Of a stretch of 64,000 nucleotides of DNA, positions 50,171-63,893 are shown one piece after another (the first letter of the stretch is position 1; the number at the start of each line of letters is the position of its first letter). Origin of the DNA: Fundidesulfovibrio terrae (GTDB taxonomy: Bacteria; Desulfobacterota; Desulfovibrionia; Desulfovibrionales; Desulfovibrionaceae); NCBI RefSeq assembly GCF_022808915.1, contig NZ_JAKZFS010000003.1, positions 248,001 through 312,000 on the forward strand, read 5' to 3'. Under the pieces are notes generated by a model. That model was not told the DNA's origin and ran no database searches. It worked only from the letters and a program-made list of their open reading frames with translations. The position numbers and the translations under genes were made by a program.

Positions 50171-51565
50171 ATGTCTGAACTCGTACTCTTCAGGAACCGC
50201 GGCAAGCGCCGCCACGTCCACCTGGACGAATACCGCGCCAACGGCGGCTACGAGGGACTGACCAAGGCCGTGACCTCCATGGCCCCGGCAGAGGTCATCA
50301 AGGAAGTGCTGGACTCCGGCCTGCGCGGGCGCGGCGGCGCGGGTTTCCCTGCCGGGCGCAAGTGGGGCGGCGTGTCCCTGGACAGCCCGCACCCGCGCTA
50401 CATCCTGTGCAACGCCGACGAAATGGAGCCCGGCACCTTCAAGGACCGCATCATCATCAACGCCGACCCGCACCTCATCATCGAAGGCATGGCCCTGGCC
50501 GCCTACGCCATCGGCGGGGACAAGGGCGTGATCTTCATCCGCCCCTCCTACGAGCTCGAAGCGGAACTCATGACCATCGAGATCGAGGAGGCGCGCGCGG
50601 CCAATCTTCTGGGCAAGAACATCCTGGGCACGGACTTCAGCTTCGACATCATCGTGCACCGAAGCGGCGGCCGCTACATCTGCGGCGAATCCGGAGCCCA
50701 GCAGCGCGCGGTCATGGGCGTGCGCCCCAATCCCATCGAGACCGGCTACCGTTCCGCCGTGCGCGGCCTGTGGGACAAGCCCACAATCGTCAACAACGTG
50801 GAAACCCTGGCCAGCGTCCCCGGCATCATCCGAAACGGCGCGCAGTGGTTCAAGGACCTCTCCGCCACCCCCGGCGGAGACGGGGCCAAGCTCTACGCCG
50901 TGAGCGGCATGGTGGCCAACCCCGACTGCTTCGAGCTGCCCTCGGGCACCACCCTGCGCGAGATCGTCTTCACCCACGCCGGGGGGATGCTTCCGGGCAA
51001 GAAGTTCAAGGCCGCGCTGCCCGGCGGCACCTCCACCACGTTCATGTCCGAGAAGTACCTGGACCTTCCGCTGGACTTCCAGACCTTGCGCGACAACGGA
51101 TTCCGCCTGGGCACCGGCGCGGTGATCGTCTTCGACCAGGACACGTGCCTGGTGGCGGCCACGCTCAACATGTCGCACTATTTCGCCCGAGAGTCCTGCG
51201 GCTGGTGCACCCCCTGCCGCGACGGCCTGCCGCTGGTGCTGGATCTGCTCACGCGCATCGAGAACGGCACGGGCACCGCGGAGGACGTGGCGGCCCTTCG
51301 GCGCACCGCTCAGCACATGGATTACGCCAACTGCGCCTTCGCCCCCGGGGCGGCCGCGCCGGTACTCGGCCTGCTGGACTATTTCATGGACGAGGTCATG
51401 GCCCACATCGAGGGCAAGGAGTGCCCGTTCGGCTCGCAGCCGGCCCTGCCCTGGCAAGGCGACCGCTACGCCGTCATCACCACCTGGCCCGGAGCGCCCG
51501 AGGGCAGTTGCCCAGGCGCGCGGCCCAGGCCCAAACCGAGGCGGATCGTCTCATGCCCGATCTGA
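50171..51565 (+). CDS. nuoF: Complex I subunit F with a diverged NADH-binding region
   Basis: A 464-residue FMN and [4Fe-4S] protein. The FMN motif GLRGRGGAGFPAGRKW (50-65) and NADEMEPGTFKD (81-92) are intact, and N3 ligands C343, C346, C349 and C388 are present. The usual signature GEETAL...SLEG after RYIC is replaced by GESGAQQRAVMG (172-183). A gap-free comparison with E. coli NuoF gives E to S174, K to T191 and F to R194, positions tied to NADH binding in the Thermus enzyme. Either the donor site is altered or the electron donor is not NADH. Confidence 0.9.
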   Translation: MSELVLFRNRGKRRHVHLDEYRANGGYEGLTKAVTSMAPAEVIKEVLDSGLRGRGGAGFPAGRKWGGVSLDSPHPRYILCNADEMEPGTFKDRIIINADPHLIIEGMALAAYAIGGDKGVIFIRPSYELEAELMTIEIEEARAANLLGKNILGTDFSFDIIVHRSGGRYICGESGAQQRAVMGVRPNPIETGYRSAVRGLWDKPTIVNNVETLASVPGIIRNGAQWFKDLSATPGGDGAKLYAVSGMVANPDCFELPSGTTLREIVFTHAGGMLPGKKFKAALPGGTSTTFMSEKYLDLPLDFQTLRDNGFRLGTGAVIVFDQDTCLVAATLNMSHYFARESCGWCTPCRDGLPLVLDLLTRIENGTGTAEDVAALRRTAQHMDYANCAFAPGAAAPVLGLLDYFMDEVMAHIEGKECPFGSQPALPWQGDRYAVITTWPGAPEGSCPGARPRPKPRRIVSCPI

Positions 51566-54045
51566 TCATCGACGGACTTTCCGTCTCCGTGCCTGAGGGC
51601 ACCACGGTCCTCGAAGCGGCCGAGCAGGTGGGGATCATGATCCCGCGCTTCTGCTTCCATCCGGCGCTCGGGCCCGCGGGCTCCTGCCGCATGTGCGCGG
51701 TGATGTTCACCGACGGCCCCGTGAAGGGCCTGCAGATGAGCTGCATGGTCACGGCCAAGAACAGGATGGTGGTGGACACCGGACACCCCGAGGCCCTGGA
51801 GTTCCGCAGGCACATCGCGGAGCTGCTCATGCTGCACCACCCCCACGACTGCCCGGTGTGCGACGAGGGCGGGCACTGCCTGCTCCAGGACACCACCATC
51901 TCCTGCGGACACGGCATCCGGGAATTCAAGGGCAAAAAGCGCACCTACCGCAACCAGGAGCTGGGGCCGCTGGTCATCCAGGAGATGAACCGCTGCATCC
52001 ACTGCTACCGCTGCGCGCGCTACTACCAGGAGTTCGCGGGCGGCCGCGACTTCGGCCCCGTGCGCATCGCCGGGGACGTGGCCTACGGCCGCTACGCCGA
52101 GGGCCCCCTGGAGAGCCCCTTCGCGGGGAATCTGGTGGAGGTCTGCCCCACGGGGGTGTTCACCGACAAGCCCTCGCGCCACAAAGCCCGCCACTGGGAC
52201 CTGGAGCGAAGCCCCTCGGTGTGCCTGAGCTGCAGCCTGGGCTGCAACACCACCGCCTCGGCCCGTTACCGCTCCATCATCAAGATCGAGGCCCGGCACA
52301 ACCCCGAGGTCAACGGGCATTTCCTGTGCGACCGGGGCCGCCACGGCTACGAATACGCCAACCTGGCCGACAGGCCGCGCTCGGCCCAGGTGGACGGACA
52401 GGACGTCTCCATGCAGGCCGCCATGTCCGAGGCCGCCAAGCGCCTGAAGGCCATCGTGGCCGAGCACGGGCCGGGCTCCGTGGCCTGCCTGGGCTCGGCG
52501 CGCCAATCGCTCGAGAGCCAGGCGGCGCTCAAGATGCTGGCCCAGAAAGCCGGGTGGACCGCCCCCGAGTTCACCTCGGGCAGCCACCGCAAGCTGAACA
52601 TGCTCGCCGCCGTGGCCGGGCTCGGGCGCGACCTGCACGTGTCCATGAACGCCATCCCCACGTCGGATTGCATCCTGGTGGTGGGGGCCGGACCGCTCTC
52701 CGAAGCCCCCATGCTGGCCCTGGCCATCCGCCAGGCCGCCCGCAAGGGCGCGGCCGTGGCCGTGATCGACCCCAGGCCCGTGGAGATGCCGCTCGACTTT
52801 ACGCACTTCCCCGCCCGCAGGCACGATATGGAGGCCGCCCTCGGGGCGATCCTGCGCCGGGCCTTTCCGGAGGCCACCCCCGAGGACGCCGGGTTCCTGG
52901 CGGCGCTTTCGCCGGATATGCCCGAAAACGCCGCCCCTCCCGGCTGGGAGGAGTTCGCGGCGAGACTGGCCGAAAGCGCCTTCCCGGTCATCGTGTGCGG
53001 CTCGGACATCGTCCGGCTCTCCACCCCGGCCCTGGCCGCGGCGGGGGCGAAGCTCCTGGCCAAGCGCCGGGGCCGGGCCGGATTCTTCCCGGTGCTGGCC
53101 GGGGCCAACGCCCACGGCGCGGCGCTCATGAACCCGGACACGGCCACCAGCTTCGACGACGTGCTCGCGGGCATCGACGACGGGCGCATCAAGGCGCTCA
53201 TCTGCATGGAGTCCGACCCCGTGGCCCGCTTCGCCGACCACGCCCGCATCCAGGCGGCCATCCACAAAATCGACCTGCTCCTGTGCGTGGACTTCCTACC
53301 CTCGGCCACGCGCTGGCAGTCGCACGTATTTTTGCCCTGCGAAACGGTGTTCGAGTCCGGCGGCAGCTTCATCAACCAGGAAGGGCGCGTGCAGTACGCA
53401 AGCCCGGCCTTCGCTGGCGGTACGCCCATGGCCCTGACCCTGAAAAACGGACACCCGCCCAGGACCTACGCCAAGGGCGTGCCCGGATCGCAGCCCCTGC
53501 CCGGATGGGATTTGCTGGCCGGGCTGGCCGACGCCCTGGGATGCAGCTTCGATGCGGGATTCCATCCCTGGCGGGCCGTGGCCGACGCCTCGCCCGCCCT
53601 GGCCGGACTCGCTCCCGAGAGGTGGCCCCACGACGGCGCGCTGGTGTTGCCGGACGTTGCCCCCGGAGCGTCCCTTGACGCCAGGCCCTCGCCCATCCCG
53701 CCCGACCTGGCCGCCGACCTCATCATCACCGAGCAGGCCTTCGGAACGGAAGAGCTCTCCAGCTACGGAACCATCCTGAAAAGCCTGGCCCCCACGCCCC
53801 AGGTGGTGCTGCACACCCTGGACGCCAACACCATCGAGCTGCGCGAGGAGGACTTCGTGCTGCTCTCCTGCGGCACCGGGCCGGTCAACTGCTACCTGCG
53901 CATGGTGGACAACATGGCCCGTTCCACCGTGGTTCTGCCACGGCGGCACGACAGCGGCTGGCGCCACGCCGTGGCCAGCGGCTACACCGTGCAGCTCGAG
54001 CTTCTGCGAAAGCACCCCGCCGGCCCCGAGGAGGAACTGCCATGA
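51553..54045 (+). CDS. nuoG: NADH-quinone oxidoreductase subunit G
   Basis: An 830-residue iron-sulfur and molybdopterin-fold subunit. N1b: C34, C45, C48, C64. N5: H96, C100, C103, C109. A [4Fe-4S] set C148, C151, C154 and C198. The optional N7 cluster is also encoded (C224, C227, C231, C259). The C-terminal half (about 270-830) is the large molybdopterin-type domain without catalytic cofactor. The start overlaps nuoF by 13 nt. Confidence 0.94.
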   Translation: MPDLIIDGLSVSVPEGTTVLEAAEQVGIMIPRFCFHPALGPAGSCRMCAVMFTDGPVKGLQMSCMVTAKNRMVVDTGHPEALEFRRHIAELLMLHHPHDCPVCDEGGHCLLQDTTISCGHGIREFKGKKRTYRNQELGPLVIQEMNRCIHCYRCARYYQEFAGGRDFGPVRIAGDVAYGRYAEGPLESPFAGNLVEVCPTGVFTDKPSRHKARHWDLERSPSVCLSCSLGCNTTASARYRSIIKIEARHNPEVNGHFLCDRGRHGYEYANLADRPRSAQVDGQDVSMQAAMSEAAKRLKAIVAEHGPGSVACLGSARQSLESQAALKMLAQKAGWTAPEFTSGSHRKLNMLAAVAGLGRDLHVSMNAIPTSDCILVVGAGPLSEAPMLALAIRQAARKGAAVAVIDPRPVEMPLDFTHFPARRHDMEAALGAILRRAFPEATPEDAGFLAALSPDMPENAAPPGWEEFAARLAESAFPVIVCGSDIVRLSTPALAAAGAKLLAKRRGRAGFFPVLAGANAHGAALMNPDTATSFDDVLAGIDDGRIKALICMESDPVARFADHARIQAAIHKIDLLLCVDFLPSATRWQSHVFLPCETVFESGGSFINQEGRVQYASPAFAGGTPMALTLKNGHPPRTYAKGVPGSQPLPGWDLLAGLADALGCSFDAGFHPWRAVADASPALAGLAPERWPHDGALVLPDVAPGASLDARPSPIPPDLAADLIITEQAFGTEELSSYGTILKSLAPTPQVVLHTLDANTIELREEDFVLLSCGTGPVNCYLRMVDNMARSTVVLPRRHDSGWRHAVASGYTVQLELLRKHPAGPEEELP

Positions 54046-55037
54046 CCCTCTGGCTGACGGGACTGGCCCTGCTGTTGGTGAAGCTGGCCCTGGTGCTGGT
54101 GGTGGTGCTGGCCATCGCCGCCTACCTGGTGCTCCTGGAACGAAAGCTCTTGGGGCGCTTCCAGCAGCGCTTCGGCCCCAACCGCGTGGGTCCCTTCGGG
54201 CTTTTGCAGCCCCTGGCCGACGGGGCCAAGATGCTCCTCAAGGAAGACCTCATCCCGGCCGGGGCGGACCGCTTCCTGTTCATGATCGTGCCCGCCGTGC
54301 TGCCCGCGGCCACGCTCCTGGCCTTCGCCGTGGTGCCCTTCGGCACCGACATCACCGTCATGGGCCAGAAGGTGCCCATGGTCATCTCCGACCTGGACGT
54401 GGGGGTGCTCTTCGTGCTGGCCCTGTCGTCGGTTGGCGTCTACTCCCTGGCGCTCGGCGGCTGGGCCTCCAACAGCAAGTACAGCGTGCTCGGAGCCGTG
54501 CGGGGTGTCGGCCAGATGATCAGCTACGAGCTGCCGCTCGGGCTCACGCTGGTGCCCATCGTCATGATGGCCGGGTCCATGAGCCTCGTGGACATCGTGG
54601 ACGCCCAGGCGGACATGCCCTTCATCGTGTACCAGCCCGTGGCCTTCGTGCTCTTCCTCATAAGCGCCCTGGCCGAGATCAAGCGCACCCCCTTCGACCT
54701 AGCCGAGGCCGAAAACGAGCTCCAGGCCGGGTTCCACATGGAATACAGCGGCATGCGCTTCGCCCTGTTCTTTCTCGGCGAATACATGAACATGATCTTC
54801 CTGGGGGCCCTGGCGGCCGTATTCTTCCTGGGCGGATGGCGCGGGCCGGTGCTGCCGCCGGTGGTGTGGCTGCTGCTCAAGGCCTTCATCATGCCGGTGC
54901 TGCTCATCTGGATTCGCGCCACGCTGCCGAGGCTTCGGCCCGACCAGCTCATGCGCCTGTGCTGGGTGTGGCTTGCGCCGCTGGCGCTTGTGAACATTCT
55001 GGCCACCGGAGCGGTCATGCTCTTTATCAAGGGATGA
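54042..55037 (+). CDS. nuoH: NADH-quinone oxidoreductase subunit H
   Basis: A 331-residue membrane subunit with eight helices at the quinone-site entrance. Conserved LERKLLGRFQQRFGPNRVGPFGLLQPLADGAK and EIKRTPFDLAEAENELQAGFHMEYSGM are present. The ATG overlaps the nuoG stop by 4 nt. It connects NuoBCD to the proton-pumping arm. Confidence 0.96.
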   Translation: MTLWLTGLALLLVKLALVLVVVLAIAAYLVLLERKLLGRFQQRFGPNRVGPFGLLQPLADGAKMLLKEDLIPAGADRFLFMIVPAVLPAATLLAFAVVPFGTDITVMGQKVPMVISDLDVGVLFVLALSSVGVYSLALGGWASNSKYSVLGAVRGVGQMISYELPLGLTLVPIVMMAGSMSLVDIVDAQADMPFIVYQPVAFVLFLISALAEIKRTPFDLAEAENELQAGFHMEYSGMRFALFFLGEYMNMIFLGALAAVFFLGGWRGPVLPPVVWLLLKAFIMPVLLIWIRATLPRLRPDQLMRLCWVWLAPLALVNILATGAVMLFIKG

Positions 55038-55050
55038 TGGGGATAACGGC

Positions 55051-55605
55051 ATGTACCAGAAGAACGGATTTCTCAAAAGCGCCATCGAGGGCACCACGGG
55101 CCTGCTGGAACCCTTCCAGGTGGTGTTCAAGCACCTCTTCCGCAAGCCCATCACCGAGGAGTACCCCGAGTTCAAGCGCGAGCTGCCGGAAAGGACGCGT
55201 GGGCGCATCGTGCTCACCCGCAGCCCCGACAACGAGGAGCGCTGCGTGGCCTGCCAGTTGTGCTCGGCCGCCTGCCCGGTGAGCTGCATCTCCATGCAGT
55301 CCGCCGTGCGTGAGGACGGTCGCCGATACGCCGAGTGGTTCCGCATCAACTTCGGGCGCTGCATCTTCTGCGGCCTTTGCGAGGAGGCCTGCCCCACCCT
55401 GGCCATCCAGCTCACGCCCGACTTCGAGATGAGCGCGGACGATCCCCTGAAGCTCGTCTACGAGAAGGACGACCTGTTGGTGGACCACGGCGGCAAAGAC
55501 CCGGACTACGATTTCTACAGGCACGCGGGCGTGGCCGTTGGGCGCGGGCCAGGCACCCACGAGGACGAGCTGCCCGCCGTCAACATCAAGAGCAACTACC
55601 CATGA
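55051..55605 (+). CDS. nuoI: NADH-quinone oxidoreductase subunit I
   Basis: A 184-residue protein with two ferredoxin-type [4Fe-4S] motifs: C65, C68, C71, C75 and C104, C107, C110, C114 (clusters N6a and N6b). The N-terminal helices dock on NuoH. It relays electrons from NuoG to N2. It ends 110 nt before nuoJ, the only large gap in the operon. Confidence 0.96.
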   Translation: MYQKNGFLKSAIEGTTGLLEPFQVVFKHLFRKPITEEYPEFKRELPERTRGRIVLTRSPDNEERCVACQLCSAACPVSCISMQSAVREDGRRYAEWFRINFGRCIFCGLCEEACPTLAIQLTPDFEMSADDPLKLVYEKDDLLVDHGGKDPDYDFYRHAGVAVGRGPGTHEDELPAVNIKSNYP

Positions 55606-55635
55606 GGGCGGATCGTCTGGTCGGACGGGGAGAAA

Positions 55636-55673
55636 GCCTCCGGCGGCCAAAGGGCTGCGCCCTTTGGAATCCC
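55636..55673 (+). repeat. Palindromic intergenic element, copy E, inside the nuo operon
   Basis: Head GCCTCCGGCGGCC, stem CCAAAGGG with loop CTGCG and exact complement CCCTTTGG, tail AATCCC. It is the minimal intact form of the family. It lies in the nuoI-nuoJ gap on the coding strand and has no poly-U tract, so it is not a typical terminator; an RNA-processing or stability hairpin is possible. Confidence 0.85.
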
Positions 55674-55714
55674 GTATCGCTTCGCGTCGTGGCAGGCGCG
55701 CTTGGGGTGATGAT

Positions 55715-56251
55715 ATGAGCGTAACACAAATACTTTTTTATGTGCTGGCAGGAGTCATCGCCGCGTCCACCGGGCTGGCCGTGTTCCAGCGCCAGCCGGT
55801 GCACGCCGTGGTCTACCTGGTGGTGTCCTTCTTCGCCACGGCGGTGCTCTTCGGGCTCTTCGGCGCGCCGCTTCCCGCCATCCTGCAGATCATGGTGCCC
55901 GCCGGGGCGGTGATGGTGCTGTTTCTCTTCATCATCATGCTGCTTGGCCGCGAGGAGCCCAAGCCCCGCGACCTGGCCACCATGCGCTGGATCGGCCCGG
56001 CCGCCCTGGCGGCCGTAGCGGCCGTGGCCGGGGCGGTGCTGCTGTCCCTACCCGTCCACGAGGCCGTCCCCATGGCCATGGCCAAGGCGTCGGCCAAGGA
56101 GCTCGGGCGCTTCGTGTATCAGAACTACTGGCCCGCCGTGGAGGCCGTGTCCGTGCTCTTCTTCGTGGCCTTGGCCGGGGCCATGTTCCTGGTGCGCGAC
56201 TTCAAGGCCCGGGGCGCCGAGAAGCCCGGCAATGAGGAGGCCCAGCCGTGA
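55715..56251 (+). CDS. nuoJ: NADH-quinone oxidoreductase subunit J
   Basis: A 178-residue membrane subunit with five helices. The helix-3 segment VMVLFLFIIMLLG has the pi-bulge-type pattern of NuoJ, and QRQPVHAVVYLVVSF is the usual helix-2 motif. The last helix is followed by a short charged tail. It begins after the palindromic element and overlaps nuoK. Confidence 0.94.
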   Translation: MSVTQILFYVLAGVIAASTGLAVFQRQPVHAVVYLVVSFFATAVLFGLFGAPLPAILQIMVPAGAVMVLFLFIIMLLGREEPKPRDLATMRWIGPAALAAVAAVAGAVLLSLPVHEAVPMAMAKASAKELGRFVYQNYWPAVEAVSVLFFVALAGAMFLVRDFKARGAEKPGNEEAQP

Positions 56252-56553
56252 CCGCTCCCCTCGAACACGTCCTGGCCCTGGCAGTGCTCCTTTTCGCCAT
56301 GGGAGCCTTCTGCGCCCTGGCCAGGCGCAACCTGATCATGATCCTGCTCGGCGTCGAGATCATGCTGAACGCCTGCTCCATCGCCCTGGTGGGGGCCTCG
56401 CTCAAGTGGCAGGCCATGGAGGGACAGGCCTTCACCCTCTTTCTCATGGCCCTTACGGCGGCGGAGGCCTCGGTCGGGCTGGCGCTCTTCGTCCACGCCC
56501 GCAAACGCGCCGGGACGCTTGATTCCGGCGGCTACTCCAGCATGAAGGGATAG
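56248..56553 (+). CDS. nuoK: NADH-quinone oxidoreductase subunit K
   Basis: A 101-residue three-helix subunit. The two conserved membrane glutamates are in LLGVEIMLNA (helix 2) and LTAAEASVGLAL (helix 3). GTG start at 56248 overlaps the nuoJ stop (GTGA) and has GAGGAGG upstream. Confidence 0.96.
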   Translation: MTAPLEHVLALAVLLFAMGAFCALARRNLIMILLGVEIMLNACSIALVGASLKWQAMEGQAFTLFLMALTAAEASVGLALFVHARKRAGTLDSGGYSSMKG

Positions 56554-56556
56554 CCC

Positions 56557-58440
<1,884 letters not shown>

Positions 58441-58444
58441 ACGC

Positions 58445-59890
58445 ATGAACGCCTGCCCCCTGCTCTCTGCCGTCACCTTCCTGCCCCTGGCGTTCGCCCT
58501 GGGAGCCCTGCTCCTTGGCAAGCGCCCGGACGCCTGCCGCAAGTTCAGCCTTGCGGCCGCCCTGTTCCACCTGGGGTTCACGGCCTGGGCCATGGCCCTG
58601 CCCCTGCCGCTCATCGAAGACGCGGCCTGGATACCGGCGCTCGGCGCGCGCTACGCCCTGGAAATGGACGGCGTGAGCGGCGTCCTCTCGCTCATGACCT
58701 CGTTCCTCACCGTGATTGCGGTGCTGGTGTCCTGGAAGGAGATCGGCGAGAAGGTCGGGGCCTACCACGCCCTGATCTTCGGCGTGGCCACCACGGCTCT
58801 GGGCGTGTTCCTGGCCCGGGACCTGCTTCTTTTCCTGGTGTTCTGGGAAGCCCAGCTGGTGCCCATGTTCTTCATCATCGCCGTGTGGGGCCACGAGGAG
58901 AAGCGCCGCGCCGCCTTCAAGTTCTTCCTGTTCTCCATCGCGGGCGGGCTGTTCATGCTGCTGGCAGCCGTGTGGCTGTATCTCGCCCACGGCGCCATGA
59001 CCGGCACGTACACTTTCTCGCTGGCCGCGCTCATGGCCTCGCCAGTGGCTCCGGCAGCGCAGGGCTGGCTTCTGGCCGCGTTCCTTCTGGCCTTCGCCAT
59101 CAAGACCCCCATCGTGCCCCTGCACACATGGCTGCCCGACGCCCACACCCAGGCCCCCACGGCGGGCAGCCTGCTGCTGGCCGGGGTGCTCCTCAAGACC
59201 GGCTCCTACGCCCTGGCCAGATGGGCCATCCCGCTCTTCCCGCAGGCATCCGCGCAGTACTGGTGGGTGCTGGCGGCCCTGGGCGCTGGCGGGCTGGTCT
59301 ACGCCTCCTGGGTGGCCTTCGCCCAGACCGACGCCAAGCGGCTGGTGGCCTACTCTTCGGTTGGCCACATGGGGCTCGTCGTGCTGGGGTTGGCCGTGTG
59401 GAAGACCGCCACGCTGGAGGGCGCGGTGCTGCTCATGGTGAACCACGCCCTGACCACGGGCGCGCTGTTCGTGATGGTCGGCATGCTCGGCGAACGCGCC
59501 CACACCCGCGAGATGGCCCGGTTCGGCGGGCTGTGGAAGAGCATGCCCACATTCAGCGGATTCTTCCTCTTGTTCGCCATGGCTTCTGCGGGTCTTCCGG
59601 GCCTGGGCAACTTCGTGAGCGAAATGCTCATCCTGCTGGGTTCCTACGGGACCGCCCCGCTGGGCGCTGCCCTGGCCTTCGGCGGGCTGGTGCTCACCCT
59701 GGCCTACGTGCTCAGGCTCGTGCAGGCCATGCTGTTCGGCGAAAGCGCCACGGATCACGCCTACCGGGACCTGACTCCCCGCGAGGCGTTGATCCTGGCT
59801 CCCCTGGCCGCCTGCGTGGTGGTCCTGGGCGTGGCCCCGTGGATGATCCTGGACCTGATACGAGGCCCCCTCAAGGCGCTGCTGGCGTAA
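58445..59890 (+). CDS. nuoM: NADH-quinone oxidoreductase subunit M
   Basis: A 481-residue antiporter-like subunit with about 14 helices. FWEAQLVPMFFIIAVWG has the conserved channel glutamate and AFAIKTPIVPLHTWLPDAHTQAPTAGSLLLAGVLLKTG carries the conserved lysines. It pumps protons between NuoL and NuoN. Starts 4 nt after nuoL. Confidence 0.95.
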   Translation: MNACPLLSAVTFLPLAFALGALLLGKRPDACRKFSLAAALFHLGFTAWAMALPLPLIEDAAWIPALGARYALEMDGVSGVLSLMTSFLTVIAVLVSWKEIGEKVGAYHALIFGVATTALGVFLARDLLLFLVFWEAQLVPMFFIIAVWGHEEKRRAAFKFFLFSIAGGLFMLLAAVWLYLAHGAMTGTYTFSLAALMASPVAPAAQGWLLAAFLLAFAIKTPIVPLHTWLPDAHTQAPTAGSLLLAGVLLKTGSYALARWAIPLFPQASAQYWWVLAALGAGGLVYASWVAFAQTDAKRLVAYSSVGHMGLVVLGLAVWKTATLEGAVLLMVNHALTTGALFVMVGMLGERAHTREMARFGGLWKSMPTFSGFFLLFAMASAGLPGLGNFVSEMLILLGSYGTAPLGAALAFGGLVLTLAYVLRLVQAMLFGESATDHAYRDLTPREALILAPLAACVVVLGVAPWMILDLIRGPLKALLA

Positions 59891-59900
59891 GGACACGACC

Positions 59901-61316
59901 ATGAACGCACTGCTCACCAGCTATCTTCCCATGCTGATCCTGGGGCTCGGAGCCCTGGCGGTCTTCGTGTGCGGGGCGCTTTCGCCCACGCGGGGGACGC
60001 TGTTCCGATCAATCGCCCTGTTGGCCTCGGGCGCGGCCTGCCTCTCGGCCCTGGCCATGGTTCCGGACGCCACCCAGACCTTGGTGGACGCCGGGCCTTA
60101 CGCCCGCTTCTTCACCGCCCTTCTGTGCGGCGTGGCCTTCGTATGCCTGTTGTTCGCGGGGGAATACGCGCGCCTGCGAGGCTTCGAGCGAGACGAGTTC
60201 CACGCCCTGATCCTCCTGGCCACGCTGGGCATGGTGATGCTGGCCGTATCCACCGACTGGATCATGTTCGCCATCGCCCTGGAGATATTGTCGCTCTCGC
60301 TCTACGTGCTCATCGCCTCCCGCCGGGAGAAGTCCCTGCCCCTGGAGGCGGCCATCAAGTATTTCGTGCTGGGCGCGGTGGCCAGCTCCATGGTCTTCTT
60401 CGGCATCGCCCTTGTCTACGCGGCCTCGGGCTCCATGGACCTGGCCGCGAGCCTGGTCAAATCAGGCACCCAGGGCACGGGCCTTCTGGGCATGGCCTTC
60501 ATCCTGATCGGGCTTGGCTTCAAGCTCTCGCTGGCCCCCATGCACCTGTGGACCCCCGACGTCTACCAGGGCGCGCCCGCCCCAGTGGCGGCCTTCCTCT
60601 CCGGCGGGGCCAAGGTGGCGGCCTTCGCGGCGCTCTTACGCCTGGCCATGACCCAATCTCCCGTGTGGACGGCCGTCGAGCCAGCCCTGTGGGCGCTCAC
60701 GGCCCTGTCGCTGGTCGGCGGGACGCTGGGCGCGCTGACCCAGCCCAGCGCCAAGCGCATGCTGGCCTACTCTTCCGTCACCCACGTGGGATTCATGGTG
60801 CTGGCGCTGCTGGCCGTGGGAACGGCCGGGCCGGGACCGGCCATGTTCGCGGCCGCGGCCCTGGCGGTGATGGACGTGGCCGTGTTCGGCTGCCTGGGGC
60901 TTCTTTCGCCCATCGACCAGGACGCCGACCTGGTGGACGGCCTGCGCGGCCTGGGGCGCTCGCAGCCCGGCGTTGCCGGGGTGCTGGCCCTGTCGCTCCT
61001 GACCCTTGGCGGCCTGCCCCCCACCATCGGCTTCATGAGCAAGCTGGTGGTGTTCAAGGCGGCGCTCGCCGCCGGCTACCTGTGGCTTTCGGTCATCGCC
61101 GTCGCCATGGCAATCGTTGGCGTGTTCTACATCTTGCGGGTGCTGGCCGCGCTCTACGCCGAACCGGACGAGAACGCACCGCTCCCGGTGCTGGCGGCCC
61201 CCGGCGCGTCCGGCTGGCTGGCCGTGGCCATCTCGGCCCTCCTCATGATCGGCCTGGGCGTCGCGCCCATGCCCGTGCTGGACGCGGCCGCCCTGGCCTT
61301 CAAGACCATCCCCTGA
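59901..61316 (+). CDS. nuoN: NADH-quinone oxidoreductase subunit N
   Basis: A 471-residue antiporter-like subunit with 14 helices. FAIALEILSLSLYVL, GFKLSLAPMHLWTPDVYQGAPAPVAAFLS and LGGLPPTIGFMSKLVVF are the usual NuoN signatures. Last gene of the operon, followed by a strong terminator. Confidence 0.95.
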   Translation: MNALLTSYLPMLILGLGALAVFVCGALSPTRGTLFRSIALLASGAACLSALAMVPDATQTLVDAGPYARFFTALLCGVAFVCLLFAGEYARLRGFERDEFHALILLATLGMVMLAVSTDWIMFAIALEILSLSLYVLIASRREKSLPLEAAIKYFVLGAVASSMVFFGIALVYAASGSMDLAASLVKSGTQGTGLLGMAFILIGLGFKLSLAPMHLWTPDVYQGAPAPVAAFLSGGAKVAAFAALLRLAMTQSPVWTAVEPALWALTALSLVGGTLGALTQPSAKRMLAYSSVTHVGFMVLALLAVGTAGPGPAMFAAAALAVMDVAVFGCLGLLSPIDQDADLVDGLRGLGRSQPGVAGVLALSLLTLGGLPPTIGFMSKLVVFKAALAAGYLWLSVIAVAMAIVGVFYILRVLAALYAEPDENAPLPVLAAPGASGWLAVAISALLMIGLGVAPMPVLDAAALAFKTIP

Positions 61317-61353
61317 CGCGATCCTTCCCTTCCAGAGCCATGTTTTTCCAAGA

Positions 61354-61384
61354 ACGAGGGGCCGGGAACACCCCGGCCCCTCGT
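61354..61384. terminator. Intrinsic terminator of the nuo operon
   Basis: A perfect 13-bp stem ACGAGGGGCCGGG / CCCGGCCCCTCGT with loop AACAC lies 37 nt after the nuoN stop. It is followed by CGTTT on the plus strand; on the minus strand the run TTCTTGGAAAAA is weaker. It also faces the convergent glgP gene. Confidence 0.8.
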
Positions 61385-61418
61385 CGTTTGGCGGCCTCCG
61401 CACGTGAGGACTCCGGCC

Positions 61419-63893
<2,475 letters not shown>

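Noticed and set aside
50670-50790. A pair of compensating frameshifts as explanation for the odd NuoF segment
   Set aside because: Translating the other two frames does not restore the canonical GEETAL...KPPFP sequence, and the segment has the same length as the E. coli one.
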